Positions 34,090 through 42,500 of a stretch of 64,000 bases of DNA are shown one piece after another. Within the stretch, counting starts at the first letter, position 1. Each line of letters starts with the position of its first letter. Made by a program: the position numbers and the translations under genes. The DNA lies in assembly GCA_027487775.1 (NCBI GenBank), contig JAIYCY010000023.1:1-64000 (forward strand), written 5' to 3'. Below the pieces are notes generated by a model. That model ran no database searches, was not told the DNA's origin, and worked only from the letters and a program-made list of their open reading frames with translations. This DNA is from Planctomycetaceae bacterium (GTDB lineage Bacteria > Planctomycetota > Phycisphaerae > Tepidisphaerales > Tepidisphaeraceae).

Positions 34090-35994
34090 TTAGATTTGCC
34101 AGCACCAATCGTCCATGCCGGCGGCTGCGTTGCGGGGATGGGTTGGGGTGGTTGCGGGGGCTTGTGCGTTGATCCATTGGATGGCGTGCAGTTCGTCGTT
34201 GAAGAATCGGACGGCGTCACCTGCTTTTCGATCGAAGCGGAACTCGCTGAGCTGTTTGCAGAGGGTTGGGTTTACGCCAGCGATGAGGAACTGTACGCCG
34301 GACGCTTTGAGCGTTTTGCCTGTTTCGAGGAGTGCTTCGATGCCCGAGAGGTCGGTGCGATTGATGCGTTCTGCGTCGAGTAGGAGGAACCTCGCGCGCG
34401 GTCGATCGCTTAGCAGCTCGGCGACGCCATCTTCGAAGGAGGCGGCGCTGAGAAAGAAGAGCGAGCCTTCATATCGCATGACGGCCACATCATCGCGCAC
34501 TTGCCGCGCTTCGGGTGCAGGGTTGTTGTTGTTGTTGTTGTTGTTGTTGCTGAAGTGTGCGTTGATGGTTGTGTTGGATGGAGGTGTTTCCTGATCGTCG
34601 GTGGGTTGGTCGATGTGGACGAGTGTTCCGTCGCGATGCAGGGCGAGTCGTCTGACGGTGGGCCTCATGGTGCGGAGGAGGTAGAGCACCGCGCTAAGGA
34701 TGACGCCGGTGAGTACGCCGATTTCGATGCGAGGAGCGGTGAGGAGTGTGATGATGAACGTCGCGATACCGACCGCGCCGTCGGCGGAGTGAACGCGGAA
34801 TGCGTCGATCATGGGGCTGAATCGGAACAGTCCGATGACGGCGAGGATGATGATGGCAGCGAGGACGGCATCGGGGAGATGGTAGAGCAGCGGGGTGAAT
34901 GCGAAGAGAGTAATCAGCACGAGAACTGCGGAGACGATCGAAGCGAGCGGGGTGCGAGCGCCTGAGGCGAGATTGACGGCGCTGCGGCTGAACGAGCCCG
35001 AGACGGGATATCCACCGACGAAACCGGAGGCGATGTTGGCAATACCCTGGCCGAGGAGTTCTTGGTTGGTGTCGAGTCGTTGTCGTGTGCGGATGGCCAT
35101 TGCCTTGCCGGTGGCGAATGCTTCCATGGCGCCGAGGAAGGTGATCGCGCACGCGGGGATGAGCAGCGCGAGGAGTGTTGTGGAGTTGATGGTGGAGGTT
35201 GCGACTTCGGGCAGTCCGAATTCGGGCAATCCGGGGGGTATTGATCCGACGACTTTTCCACCGCGTTGTTGGAATCCGATGGCGTATGCGACAGCGATGG
35301 AGGCTGCGACGACGATGAGCACGCCGGGCATTCGAGGCGCGGCGCGTTTTAGCGCGAGCATGAGGATGAGTGATGTTGCGCCGAAGGCGAAGGTGAGCGG
35401 GTGAGTGTGTGTGGGGATGCCAGAGAGTGTTTCGAAGACGGACCTGAGGAAGAATTCGGATTGACCGCGAGGTATGCCGAAGATTTTGTCGATTTGCGAG
35501 AGTGCGATCATGATGGCGGCCGCATTGGTGAAGCCGACCATGACCGGGTGGGAGATGAAGTTGACCAGCACACCGAGTCGAAAGATCGACATGGTGATGC
35601 GGATGATTCCGGTCATGATCGCGAGGATCGCAGCGAGCGTGATGGCAAGTTTGACGTCTCCGCCGGCGTGGGCGGCGAGGACGGATCCGACCATGATCGA
35701 GGTGATAGCGACCGGGCCGGTGGCGAGTTGGCGGGATGATCCGAAGAGCGCGGCAAGGATGACGGGAAGGGTAGCGGCGTAGAGTCCGACTTGTGGCGGA
35801 AGGTTTGCGAGTTGGGCGTACGCCATCGCCTGTGGAACGAGCACGAGCGCGACGGTGACGCCTGCCAGAACATCCGCCCGCCAGACCGCGCGAGACTTCA
35901 GTTCATGCATCCAACCGAGAAACGAGATCCATCCAAGATAGCGCGAAACGATCGGTCGACGTTCGATGCTCACGATTGCGAAGCTAGTGCCCAT
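34090..35994 (-). CDS. SulP-family anion transporter with STAS domain
   Basis: About 634 residues. The signature RADVLAGVTVALVLVPQAMAYAQLANLPPQVGLYAA lies in the first helices, then LATGPVAITSIMVGSVLA, GFTNAAAIMIALSQI and GLNPxx-like GYPVSGSFSRSAVNLASGARTPLASIVSA. About 12-14 membrane helices precede a C-terminal STAS domain (about 500-610; RARFLLLDAERINRTDLSGIEALLET). It moves sulfate, bicarbonate or another anion across the inner membrane. Nine consecutive Asn, encoded by a GTT/AAC microsatellite, join the two domains. ATG 35994 is preferred, as it keeps the amphipathic YLGWISFLGW start. Confidence 0.9.
   Translation of the reverse strand: MGTSFAIVSIERRPIVSRYLGWISFLGWMHELKSRAVWRADVLAGVTVALVLVPQAMAYAQLANLPPQVGLYAATLPVILAALFGSSRQLATGPVAITSIMVGSVLAAHAGGDVKLAITLAAILAIMTGIIRITMSIFRLGVLVNFISHPVMVGFTNAAAIMIALSQIDKIFGIPRGQSEFFLRSVFETLSGIPTHTHPLTFAFGATSLILMLALKRAAPRMPGVLIVVAASIAVAYAIGFQQRGGKVVGSIPPGLPEFGLPEVATSTINSTTLLALLIPACAITFLGAMEAFATGKAMAIRTRQRLDTNQELLGQGIANIASGFVGGYPVSGSFSRSAVNLASGARTPLASIVSAVLVLITLFAFTPLLYHLPDAVLAAIIILAVIGLFRFSPMIDAFRVHSADGAVGIATFIITLLTAPRIEIGVLTGVILSAVLYLLRTMRPTVRRLALHRDGTLVHIDQPTDDQETPPSNTTINAHFSNNNNNNNNNPAPEARQVRDDVAVMRYEGSLFFLSAASFEDGVAELLSDRPRARFLLLDAERINRTDLSGIEALLETGKTLKASGVQFLIAGVNPTLCKQLSEFRFDRKAGDAVRFFNDELHAIQWINAQAPATTPTHPRNAAAGMDDWCWQI
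34522..34549 (-). repeat. Trinucleotide repeat in the SulP gene
   Basis: Nine GTT copies on the plus strand (AAC on the coding strand) encode nine successive asparagines between the membrane and STAS domains. Confidence 0.95.
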
Positions 35995-36086
35995 GTTGCC
36001 CCACTTCAAGGTTGGTCGGAACTGATCCAGCCTGCAATGACGATTCATCGTCGGTTCAACGAAGGTATCGAGAAGGTCTTGCGCTC

Positions 36087-36115
36087 TTGACAATCGTCGG
36101 CGAAAATCTAACAAT
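36087..36115 (+). promoter_or_regulatory. Promoter of tRNA-Arg(ACG)
   Basis: A consensus TTGACA (36087-36092) and AACAAT (36110-36115) with 17-base spacing end 12 bases before the tRNA 5' end. Confidence 0.75.
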
Positions 36116-36127
36116 CCCCGATTCGCA

Positions 36128-36201
<74 letters not shown>

Positions 36202-36474
36202 TTAGGACGGACGTCGGTGTGTTCCGCTTGGTCTGCCTTAAATCCCTTACAAGATGTTGTTTAAGTTGATTCGGCGGCTGTCGATTTGGCGTGTCGAGGC
36301 GTGGTTTGCCTGCGGCTTGATGATGTCGGGCCTGTGGTGATCAATGGATGGGTTAGGATTCGGTGTTGAATTGATGAATTGGGGTTTGCGTCGCCGGGCG
36401 TAATCTCGTAGTTTGAAATCACGATTCGAGAAGCGTCGCAATCGGAAATCAGGAGGTTGCGTGCGAGGTGCCGC

Positions 36475-37383
36475 GTGCGTGCGATAGTTGTGATTCCCGC
36501 CAGGCTTAGTTCGACCCGGTTCCCCGAGAAAGTTCTCGCGGACGCGACCGGTCGCCCCCTCGTCCAACATGTTGTCGATCGAGCACGACTGGCACGGCGT
36601 GCCGAGCGGATCATCGTGGCCGCCGACGATATTCGCGTGGCGCGTGCGCTTGAGCGATATGATACCGAGGTGGTGCTGACGCGCGTGGATCATCCGAGCG
36701 GCACGGATCGTATCGCCGAGGTTGCGCGGAAGGTCGAGGCGGATGTTTATGTGAACGTGCAGGGGGATGAGCCCGAGGTTGAACCGCAAGCCATCGACGG
36801 TTTGATCGAGCGACTGGAGCATCACCCCGACGAATCGATGTCGACAGCGGCCGCGCCTTTTCCGATGGGCGCGGATCCGCACGATCCGAACCTCGTCAAA
36901 GTTGTCTTGAATACGCACGGCTGCGCGATTTACTTCTCTCGCAGCCGCATCCCTGCCAATCGCGACAACCCGAGCCACGCCTCGGGTTGTTTGCTTCATC
37001 GGGGTCTGTATGCATTTCGTCATCACTTCCTCCTCGATTTTGCATCGCGCCCGCCGACGCCTTTGGAGCAACTTGAGAAACTCGAACAGCTCCGTGCGAT
37101 CGAACACGGCGATCGCATTGGCGTGATCATGACGTCACACTCCGCGCCCGGCATTGATACGCCCGAGCAATATCAGGCATTCGTCGAGCGATACCGTGCC
37201 GGACGCGGTTCGAGCAGCGCTTCTGGCATCGATTCAAGCATCGATTCAAGCAGCGATTCAAGCAGCGATTCAAATTGCCACGTTGTCCACGCGCGGTCTG
37301 AAACCCTGTCTCGCGCGATCCATGCCCATTCGTCAGCGTCGAAGTCCAATCCGCGTCCCGCCAGCCTCACGGTGAACCCATGA
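36475..37383 (+). CDS. kdsB: 3-deoxy-manno-octulosonate (KDO) cytidylyltransferase
   Basis: About 302 residues. The nucleotidyltransferase core starts AIVVIPARLSSTRFPEKVLADATGRPLVQHVVDRA, the KdsB signature, with TRVDHPSGTDRIAEVA and YVNVQGDEPEVEP (metal-binding Asp). It couples CTP and KDO to CMP-KDO for lipid A-core assembly. The family is usually about 250 residues; here about 55 extra C-terminal residues include a Ser/Asp repeat encoded by 12-bp DNA repeats. The start is uncertain: GTG 36475 has GAGGTG at four bases, whereas TTG 36457 abuts AGGAGG. Its stop overlaps the pyrG start (ATGA), so CTP synthesis and use are probably translationally coupled. Confidence 0.9.
   Translation: MRAIVVIPARLSSTRFPEKVLADATGRPLVQHVVDRARLARRAERIIVAADDIRVARALERYDTEVVLTRVDHPSGTDRIAEVARKVEADVYVNVQGDEPEVEPQAIDGLIERLEHHPDESMSTAAAPFPMGADPHDPNLVKVVLNTHGCAIYFSRSRIPANRDNPSHASGCLLHRGLYAFRHHFLLDFASRPPTPLEQLEKLEQLRAIEHGDRIGVIMTSHSAPGIDTPEQYQAFVERYRAGRGSSSASGIDSSIDSSSDSSSDSNCHVVHARSETLSRAIHAHSSASKSNPRPASLTVNP
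37225..37273 (+). repeat. 12-bp tandem repeats at the 3' end of kdsB
   Basis: GATTCAAGCATC (37231-37242) is followed by GATTCAAGCAGC at 37243-37254 and 37255-37266 and a partial unit. They encode the IDSSIDSSSDSSSDS tail of KdsB. Confidence 0.92.
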
Positions 37384-39161
37384 CACCCGACTCTCTCTTT
37401 GAAAAGATCTCTCGCACGACCGACGAGACCGAGTTCTACACGCCGATGCCTGCGGGGTATCGCAAGGGACGCACGCGCTACGTCGTCGTCTGTGGCACGG
37501 TTATCAGCGGACTGGGCAAGGGCATCTTCAGCTCCAGCCTCGCGAAGCTGCTCAAAGACAAGGGTCTGAAGGTCGCGCCCATCAAGATGGAAGGCTACCT
37601 CAACATCGATTCCGGCACGCTGAATCCGTATCGCCACGGCGAGGTGTTTGTGTTGGATGACGGGATGGAGACCGACATGGACCTCGGCACGTACGAGCGC
37701 ATGCTGGATCAGGACGTCGGGGCTGCCAACTTCACGACCAACGGGCAGATTCTCAGCAGTGTTTTGAAGAAGGAACGCGAAGGAGGATATCTGGGTCGTG
37801 ACGTGCAGGTGATTCCGCACGTGGTGGGCGAGGTGAAACTCAAGTTGCGCGAGCTGGCGGTCAAGAGCGAGGCCGACGTCGTCTTCATCGAGATCGGGGG
37901 AACCGTTGGCGACTATGAGAACATGTTTTACCTCGAAGCCTGCCGTCAGCTTGCGTTTGAGGAGGGTGAGAACAGTGTTTGTTTCGTGGCGCTGACGTAC
38001 GTTGTGGAGCCGCAGATTCTTGGCGAGCAGAAGTCGAAGGCCGCGCAGCTCGGCATCAAGCGGCTGATGGAAGTCGGGATTCAGCCGCACATCATCGCCT
38101 GCCGGGCGGGTCATCCTGTGAATGACAAGGTTCGTCAAAAGATCGCGATGTACACCAACGTGCCGATGAAGCGCGTGCTTTCGATGCACGATCTGGATTC
38201 GATCTATCTTGTGCCCGATGCGCTTCGTGATGCGGGCATCGATCGCGAAGTGTTGACGGTGCTTGATCTGCACGATCGCGTTGACCAGCCTAACGAAGAT
38301 CGTGAGCGTGAGAAGTGGCGGGGCTTTGTCGGGCGGATCGGCAAGTGCAACAAGGATGTGACGATCGCGGTGACCGGGAAATACACGAGTCTGCGTGATG
38401 CGTACGCATCGATCATCAAGGCTTGCGAGCATGCGGGAGTGTTGATGGGCGTGAACGTGAATTTGCGCTGGCTCGACACGCCGAACGTGGATGCGAACAA
38501 CGTCGCGCAGCGACTTCGAGACGTGCATGGCGTGATCGTTCCGGGCGGGTTTGGCGTGCGTGGGACGGAGGGCAAGATCGACTGCATTCGCCATTGTCGA
38601 ACGCAGGGCGTGCCGTTTCTGGGCATTTGTCTTGGCTTTCAGATGGCGGTGATCGAGTTCGCGCGGAACGTGGTGGGTTTGAAGCAGGCGAACAGCACGG
38701 AGTTTGATCCGAAGTGCGTCGAGCCGGTGATCGACATCCTGCCGGAGCAGAAGATGATCGAAGGCCTCGGCGGAAACATGCGGCTCGGCGGGAAGGATGT
38801 GGAGATTCGACCCGGCACACTGGCGGCGAAGCTCTTTGGCGAGGCGACGCTTACAAGGCTGCGTTTCCGACATCGATATGAAGTCGATCCGAAGTACGTG
38901 TCGCGTCTTGAGGAACATGGTTTGATCTTCTCCGGTAAACATCCGACGCAGCCGATCATGCAGGTGTTGGAGCTTGATACTGGCACGCATCCTTTCTTCG
39001 TCGGTACGCAGGCGCACCCGGAAATGACGAGTCGACCGCTGAAGGGTCAACCCTTCTTCCTGGGCCTTGTGAAGGCAGCCGTCGACTACGCTGCCAAGCG
39101 CCTGCCGACCACGTCATCGTCGGGAAGTGCATCGGTCCGCCCGAACGCGACTGCCCGTTGA
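37380..39161 (+). CDS. pyrG: CTP synthase
   Basis: A 593-residue enzyme that aminates UTP to CTP with glutamine and ATP. The N-terminal synthase domain has the P-loop-like VVVCGTVISGLGKGIFSSSLA and IEIGGTVGDYENMFYLEA; the glutamine amidotransferase domain has PGGFGVRGTEGKI, nucleophile Cys417 in GICLGFQMA, and His546/Glu548 in QAHPEMTSRP. Several normally rigid motifs differ from common PyrG (for example GYLNIDSGTLNPYRHGEVFVLDDGMETDMDLGTYERM and the ALTYVVEPQILGEQKSKAAQ region), so this is a divergent subgroup. ATG overlaps the kdsB stop. A terminator follows. Confidence 0.95.
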   Translation: MTPDSLFEKISRTTDETEFYTPMPAGYRKGRTRYVVVCGTVISGLGKGIFSSSLAKLLKDKGLKVAPIKMEGYLNIDSGTLNPYRHGEVFVLDDGMETDMDLGTYERMLDQDVGAANFTTNGQILSSVLKKEREGGYLGRDVQVIPHVVGEVKLKLRELAVKSEADVVFIEIGGTVGDYENMFYLEACRQLAFEEGENSVCFVALTYVVEPQILGEQKSKAAQLGIKRLMEVGIQPHIIACRAGHPVNDKVRQKIAMYTNVPMKRVLSMHDLDSIYLVPDALRDAGIDREVLTVLDLHDRVDQPNEDREREKWRGFVGRIGKCNKDVTIAVTGKYTSLRDAYASIIKACEHAGVLMGVNVNLRWLDTPNVDANNVAQRLRDVHGVIVPGGFGVRGTEGKIDCIRHCRTQGVPFLGICLGFQMAVIEFARNVVGLKQANSTEFDPKCVEPVIDILPEQKMIEGLGGNMRLGGKDVEIRPGTLAAKLFGEATLTRLRFRHRYEVDPKYVSRLEEHGLIFSGKHPTQPIMQVLELDTGTHPFFVGTQAHPEMTSRPLKGQPFFLGLVKAAVDYAAKRLPTTSSSGSASVRPNATAR

Positions 39162-39203
39162 GATTGCGGGCTCGGGAACACTCGTTCCCTCAATTCAACA
39201 GGC

Positions 39204-39258
39204 GCGCTGCGCGGTTGCGTCCGCAGGTGCGCAGCGCTTTTGCGAGTTTTTTTTGATT
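39204..39258 (+). terminator. Terminator after pyrG
   Basis: GCGCTGCGC (39204-39212) pairs with GCGCAGCGC (39229-39237) across a 16-base loop; TTTTGCGAG and a run of eight T residues follow. Confidence 0.7.
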
Positions 39259-39444
39259 TTTTCGCGATCTCTTATCGCTACGTTGGGTTTTCCTCGGAAA
39301 AGCGATCAGAACAACGTGATTCGCGCGACGATTCCGACACGCTCGCGTGCGCGTTTGTGCCGGCTCGCGAACGCCGTTTTCTTGCTTGCGCGCCGATTCT
39401 GATCGTCGTGATTCAAGCGTCGTGGGCGCGGGGGGAAGAGCGGG

Positions 39445-40182
39445 TCACTCTTGGATCAGCCGTCCGTCGCGGAGGACGAGGACACGGTCGGCTTCTTTGG
39501 CGAGTGCTCGGTCGTGTGTGACCATGACGACGGTGAGCGATTCGCGTCGATGCAGGTCTTCGATGACGTCCATGATCTGGCGTCCGGTTTGGGAATCGAG
39601 ATTGCCGGTCGGTTCGTCGGCAAGCAGGAGTCGCGGGCGGTTCATGAGAGCTCGCGCGATGGCGACGCGTTGGCGTTCGCCGCCGGAGAGTTCGGCGGGC
39701 CGATGTCGGATTCGATCGCGGAGGCCGACCTTTTCGAGAAGTTCTTCAGCGCGTGATCGGGTTTGGGTTCGACGTTTGAGGTGTCCTGCGAGCCAACCGT
39801 CGACGTGTGTGCTGAGGGTGGTGTTTTCGAGGACGTTCAGTTCGGGCAGCAGGTGATAGAACTGGAAGACGAATCCGATTTCGCGATTGCGAATGCGTCC
39901 GCGGACGCGGTGTCCGACGCGACCGATGTCGCGACCATCAAAGACGAGCGAGCCGGAGTCTGGCGTATCGAGTCCTCCCATGAGGTGGAGGAGTGTGCTC
40001 TTTCCCGACCCGCTGCGCCCTTCGATGGCGAGAAATTCGCCGGCGTTGACTGAAAGATTCACGCCTCGCAGCACCGGGAGTTCGACGCGTCCCATGCGAT
40101 ATCGTTTGGAAAGATTGACGACGTCATAGAGCGGCGAGTCTGTCGATGCTCGGGAGGGCAGGGGTGAGTCTTTTACAGTCAT
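39445..40182 (-). CDS. ABC transporter ATPase, LolD/MacB type
   Basis: A 245-residue ATPase subunit. It has VVNLSKRYRMGRVELPVLRGVNLSVNAGEFLAIEGRSGSGKSTLLHLMGGLD (Walker A), FQFYHLLPELNVLEN (Q-loop), LSGGERQRVAIARAL signature, LLLADEPTGNLDS (Walker B) and MVTHD. These features are typical of the LolD/FtsE/MacB group acting on lipoproteins, macrolides or cell-division substrates. The likely partner permease lies 6 kb away at 46159-47685 on the same strand, separated by the plus-strand phosphatase cluster. ATG 40182 is selected; the preceding TTG is in frame. Confidence 0.87.
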   Translation of the reverse strand: MTVKDSPLPSRASTDSPLYDVVNLSKRYRMGRVELPVLRGVNLSVNAGEFLAIEGRSGSGKSTLLHLMGGLDTPDSGSLVFDGRDIGRVGHRVRGRIRNREIGFVFQFYHLLPELNVLENTTLSTHVDGWLAGHLKRRTQTRSRAEELLEKVGLRDRIRHRPAELSGGERQRVAIARALMNRPRLLLADEPTGNLDSQTGRQIMDVIEDLHRRESLTVVMVTHDRALAKEADRVLVLRDGRLIQE

Positions 40183-40317
40183 CAACGACCGGTTCTCGCA
40201 AAAATGCTGATGCGTGCCAAGCCGCGTGACAGAAATTCCAGATCAGCGACTCAGGCAGTCCGAAAGCTCAAGTGATGTCGATGCGTGAATTAGTCCCGCT
40301 CTCACCGTTCAGCTTCG

Positions 40318-40340
40318 CGCAATGTTCACTCAACATTGCG
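40318..40340. promoter_or_regulatory. Perfect inverted repeat upstream of the phosphatase cluster
   Basis: CGCAATGTT (40318-40326) and AACATTGCG (40332-40340) form a perfect 9-5-9 inverted repeat, located 118 bases before the first phosphatase start and 136 bases before the divergent LolD-type start. It looks like a dimeric repressor/activator site. It does not resemble the enteric Pho box. Confidence 0.55.
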
Positions 40341-40457
40341 TGAACCTGAACCCGAAGATTGCACGACCTTGACAAGCTGAGATGACTCTCCCGGCGGATC
40401 GGCGCATGCCGATTTTGTGTTTCGCACCCACAGTCACCCTTCAATTCAGGGAGAGAA

Positions 40458-42386
40458 ATGTACAAGAAGTCGTCCGCATTGTTGTCAACAGCGTTGATCG
40501 CTCTATCCGCGTCCGCTGTGACAGCTCAGTTCCGCATCAATCCATACCTGCAGCAGCCGTCGACAGACGGGATGCTGATCAACTGGTTCACGACGAGCAA
40601 CACCCCCGGCGCGATCGAAATCACGGGTCCGGGTTTGTCTTCGCCTCTCTCGTTTAGCACGACTCCGTCGCGAGAGATCGCGTTGGATTACACGTCGGGT
40701 GAAGATGTGCAGACGATAGGCGGACTCTCGCAGGGTTCATGGTTGGTGGGCGGTTCGGGCGCGCGTGGCAACAATTACAAGCATTCGGTTGACGTTCGTT
40801 CGCTTCAGCCTGGACAGACCTACACGTACACGGTCACGCAGGGCACGGAGACATTTTCGCGTCAATTCCGCACTGCGCCGAGCAAGACCAACTGGCAATC
40901 CGTGCGGTTTGTCGCGATGAGCGACAGCGAAATCGAGCCGCTCGCACGCGTGCAGCGGACCCAGTGGGCCCCCGGTGCTGGCGCTGCCAGTCGACCTGCT
41001 GTAGGCAGCGCCTTTGCGAACAAGTTCGGGACCACAACGCTGAACGGCGCGACCGTGCTGCGTTACCCCCTGACCGAGAGCGAAGGCTTTCGACGGAACC
41101 TTCAGACGGTCGATTCGCGAAACCCGGACTTTGTGGTCATGCCCGGCGACATCGTTCAGGGCGGCGGATATCAGCCGGGCTGGGACGAGTTCTTCCGGCA
41201 TCAGGCAGGTGAGTTCGGAGACAACCTCACCAAGCGTCCGCTGATCGCTGCGATGGGCAACTGGGAGGTCTTCGCCACCGGCGTCAACGGCGGGTACAGC
41301 ACCAACACCGAGGCCAACCCACTCAACAACGGCCCGCGTTTTGGTCGTGCCAAGTACAAGAGCTACATCGATGCGCCATCCAATGGCTCGGTCAACGCGC
41401 AGGACAATTACCACCGAGTGGATTACGGTCCGGTCACGATCATCACGCTCGATTCCACCAACGGCGGCCAGCCTGGTGGATTGAACGAAGATCGCCGCGC
41501 CAACTACCCCGCCGGCACGAGACTGACTGGACGGCAATACACCGGCCCCGGGACCGACACGCAGGAGAATTTCTCCGTCGACGATTACAACGCAACCCGC
41601 GTCGATGCCGGTTACGAGCGATACGACTTCGATGATCTGAGCGACTTCAATCCCGGCAGCACGCAGTGGAACTGGGCCCGGCAGCAACTTGCCGATGCGC
41701 GAGCCAACGGGCAGATCGTCTTCGTGCAGTTCCATCACGCGCCCTTTTCGGATGGTGAGCACGGCCTGCCCATGAACCATGTCGCAAGCAGCGGTCAGGG
41801 CGGAACGCCGATGCGGCAGTATCACAGCATGTTCGAAGAGTTCGGCGTGGCAGCTGTGCTGAGTGGGCACAGCGAGATGTTCGAGCGGAGCTTTGTGGAT
41901 GAGAACCGAGACGGCCTGGGCGTGCACTATTACGACGTCGGCGTGAGCGCAGACGGGCTGCGTGGCGAGCGTCGTCTCAACGAAGCGCCCGGTGCGGACT
42001 TCTACAACCGTGAGTTGCTGAACTACAACCCATTCAGCAAGTGGTCCGCCGATCAAAGTGAAGCCGAACAGTGGCAGATGGTGGACGGCGTTCTGCAACT
42101 CGTGGACGGCGGAAAGCATTACGGTCATCTCGAAGTCAACGTCGAGAAGCTTTCGTCGGTGCTGACCGAAGGCACGCCCGCCGAGGCGGTAGCCAGGATC
42201 ACGCTCACGCCGGTTTACGTCTTCCCGCTCTTGGATGCCAATTACGATCTGATCGGCACAGAGCGTCGCGAGTACGGCGATGAAGTGACGTTGTTTCTCA
42301 ACGCTGCCGGTCAGGTGATCCCCGAGCCGGGCACGCTTGGCCTGCTCGCGAGTGCGTCGCTGATCGCACTTCGTCGTCGCAAGTGA
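40458..42386 (+). CDS. Purple-acid-phosphatase-like metallophosphoesterase with PEP-CTERM tag
   Basis: A 642-residue secreted protein. A signal peptide (1-23, ending VTAQ) precedes a fibronectin-like N-terminal domain typical of purple acid phosphatases (INPYLQQPSTDGMLINWFTTSN, LQPGQTYTYTVTQG). The calcineurin-like domain has VAMSDSE, VVMPGDIVQGG, AMGNWEV, VQFHHAPF and VLSGHSEMFER, giving metal and phosphate ligands. The C-terminal IPEPGTLGLLASASLIAL then RRRK is PEP-CTERM. It should release phosphate from organic esters outside the cytoplasm. GGGAGAG precedes the ATG. It is the first of three phosphatase genes on this strand. Confidence 0.87.
   Translation: MYKKSSALLSTALIALSASAVTAQFRINPYLQQPSTDGMLINWFTTSNTPGAIEITGPGLSSPLSFSTTPSREIALDYTSGEDVQTIGGLSQGSWLVGGSGARGNNYKHSVDVRSLQPGQTYTYTVTQGTETFSRQFRTAPSKTNWQSVRFVAMSDSEIEPLARVQRTQWAPGAGAASRPAVGSAFANKFGTTTLNGATVLRYPLTESEGFRRNLQTVDSRNPDFVVMPGDIVQGGGYQPGWDEFFRHQAGEFGDNLTKRPLIAAMGNWEVFATGVNGGYSTNTEANPLNNGPRFGRAKYKSYIDAPSNGSVNAQDNYHRVDYGPVTIITLDSTNGGQPGGLNEDRRANYPAGTRLTGRQYTGPGTDTQENFSVDDYNATRVDAGYERYDFDDLSDFNPGSTQWNWARQQLADARANGQIVFVQFHHAPFSDGEHGLPMNHVASSGQGGTPMRQYHSMFEEFGVAAVLSGHSEMFERSFVDENRDGLGVHYYDVGVSADGLRGERRLNEAPGADFYNRELLNYNPFSKWSADQSEAEQWQMVDGVLQLVDGGKHYGHLEVNVEKLSSVLTEGTPAEAVARITLTPVYVFPLLDANYDLIGTERREYGDEVTLFLNAAGQVIPEPGTLGLLASASLIALRRRK
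42333..42386 (+). repeat. 54-bp exact repeat, copy 1 (sorting-tag DNA)
   Basis: The last 54 bases of the purple-acid-type phosphatase gene, through the stop codon, are identical to 44235-44288 at the end of the phoD-type gene, including synonymous positions, although the rest of the two genes is unrelated. Confidence 0.95.
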
Positions 42387-42500
42387 ATGCGTTCATGGAC
42401 TGAACTTCGGGTCGGTGCTTCCGAGAAGGAAGCATCGACTCTTCGATCGGCTTATCAGGCCCGTCGCGTCCGCCTCTCAAACTCGAAAGGGAGAATCTTC

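Noticed and set aside
37173-39050. Minus-strand frame of 625 codons opposite pyrG
   Set aside because: pyrG is certain from its active-site motifs; the opposite frame has no recognisable domain.
40369-40374. TTGACA as a -35 box for the first phosphatase gene
   Set aside because: No acceptable -10 hexamer at 16-18 bases downstream.
40737-42128. Minus-strand open frame of 463 codons opposite the purple-acid-type phosphatase
   Set aside because: Antisense shadow caused by high GC and biased third positions; no motif or ribosome site.
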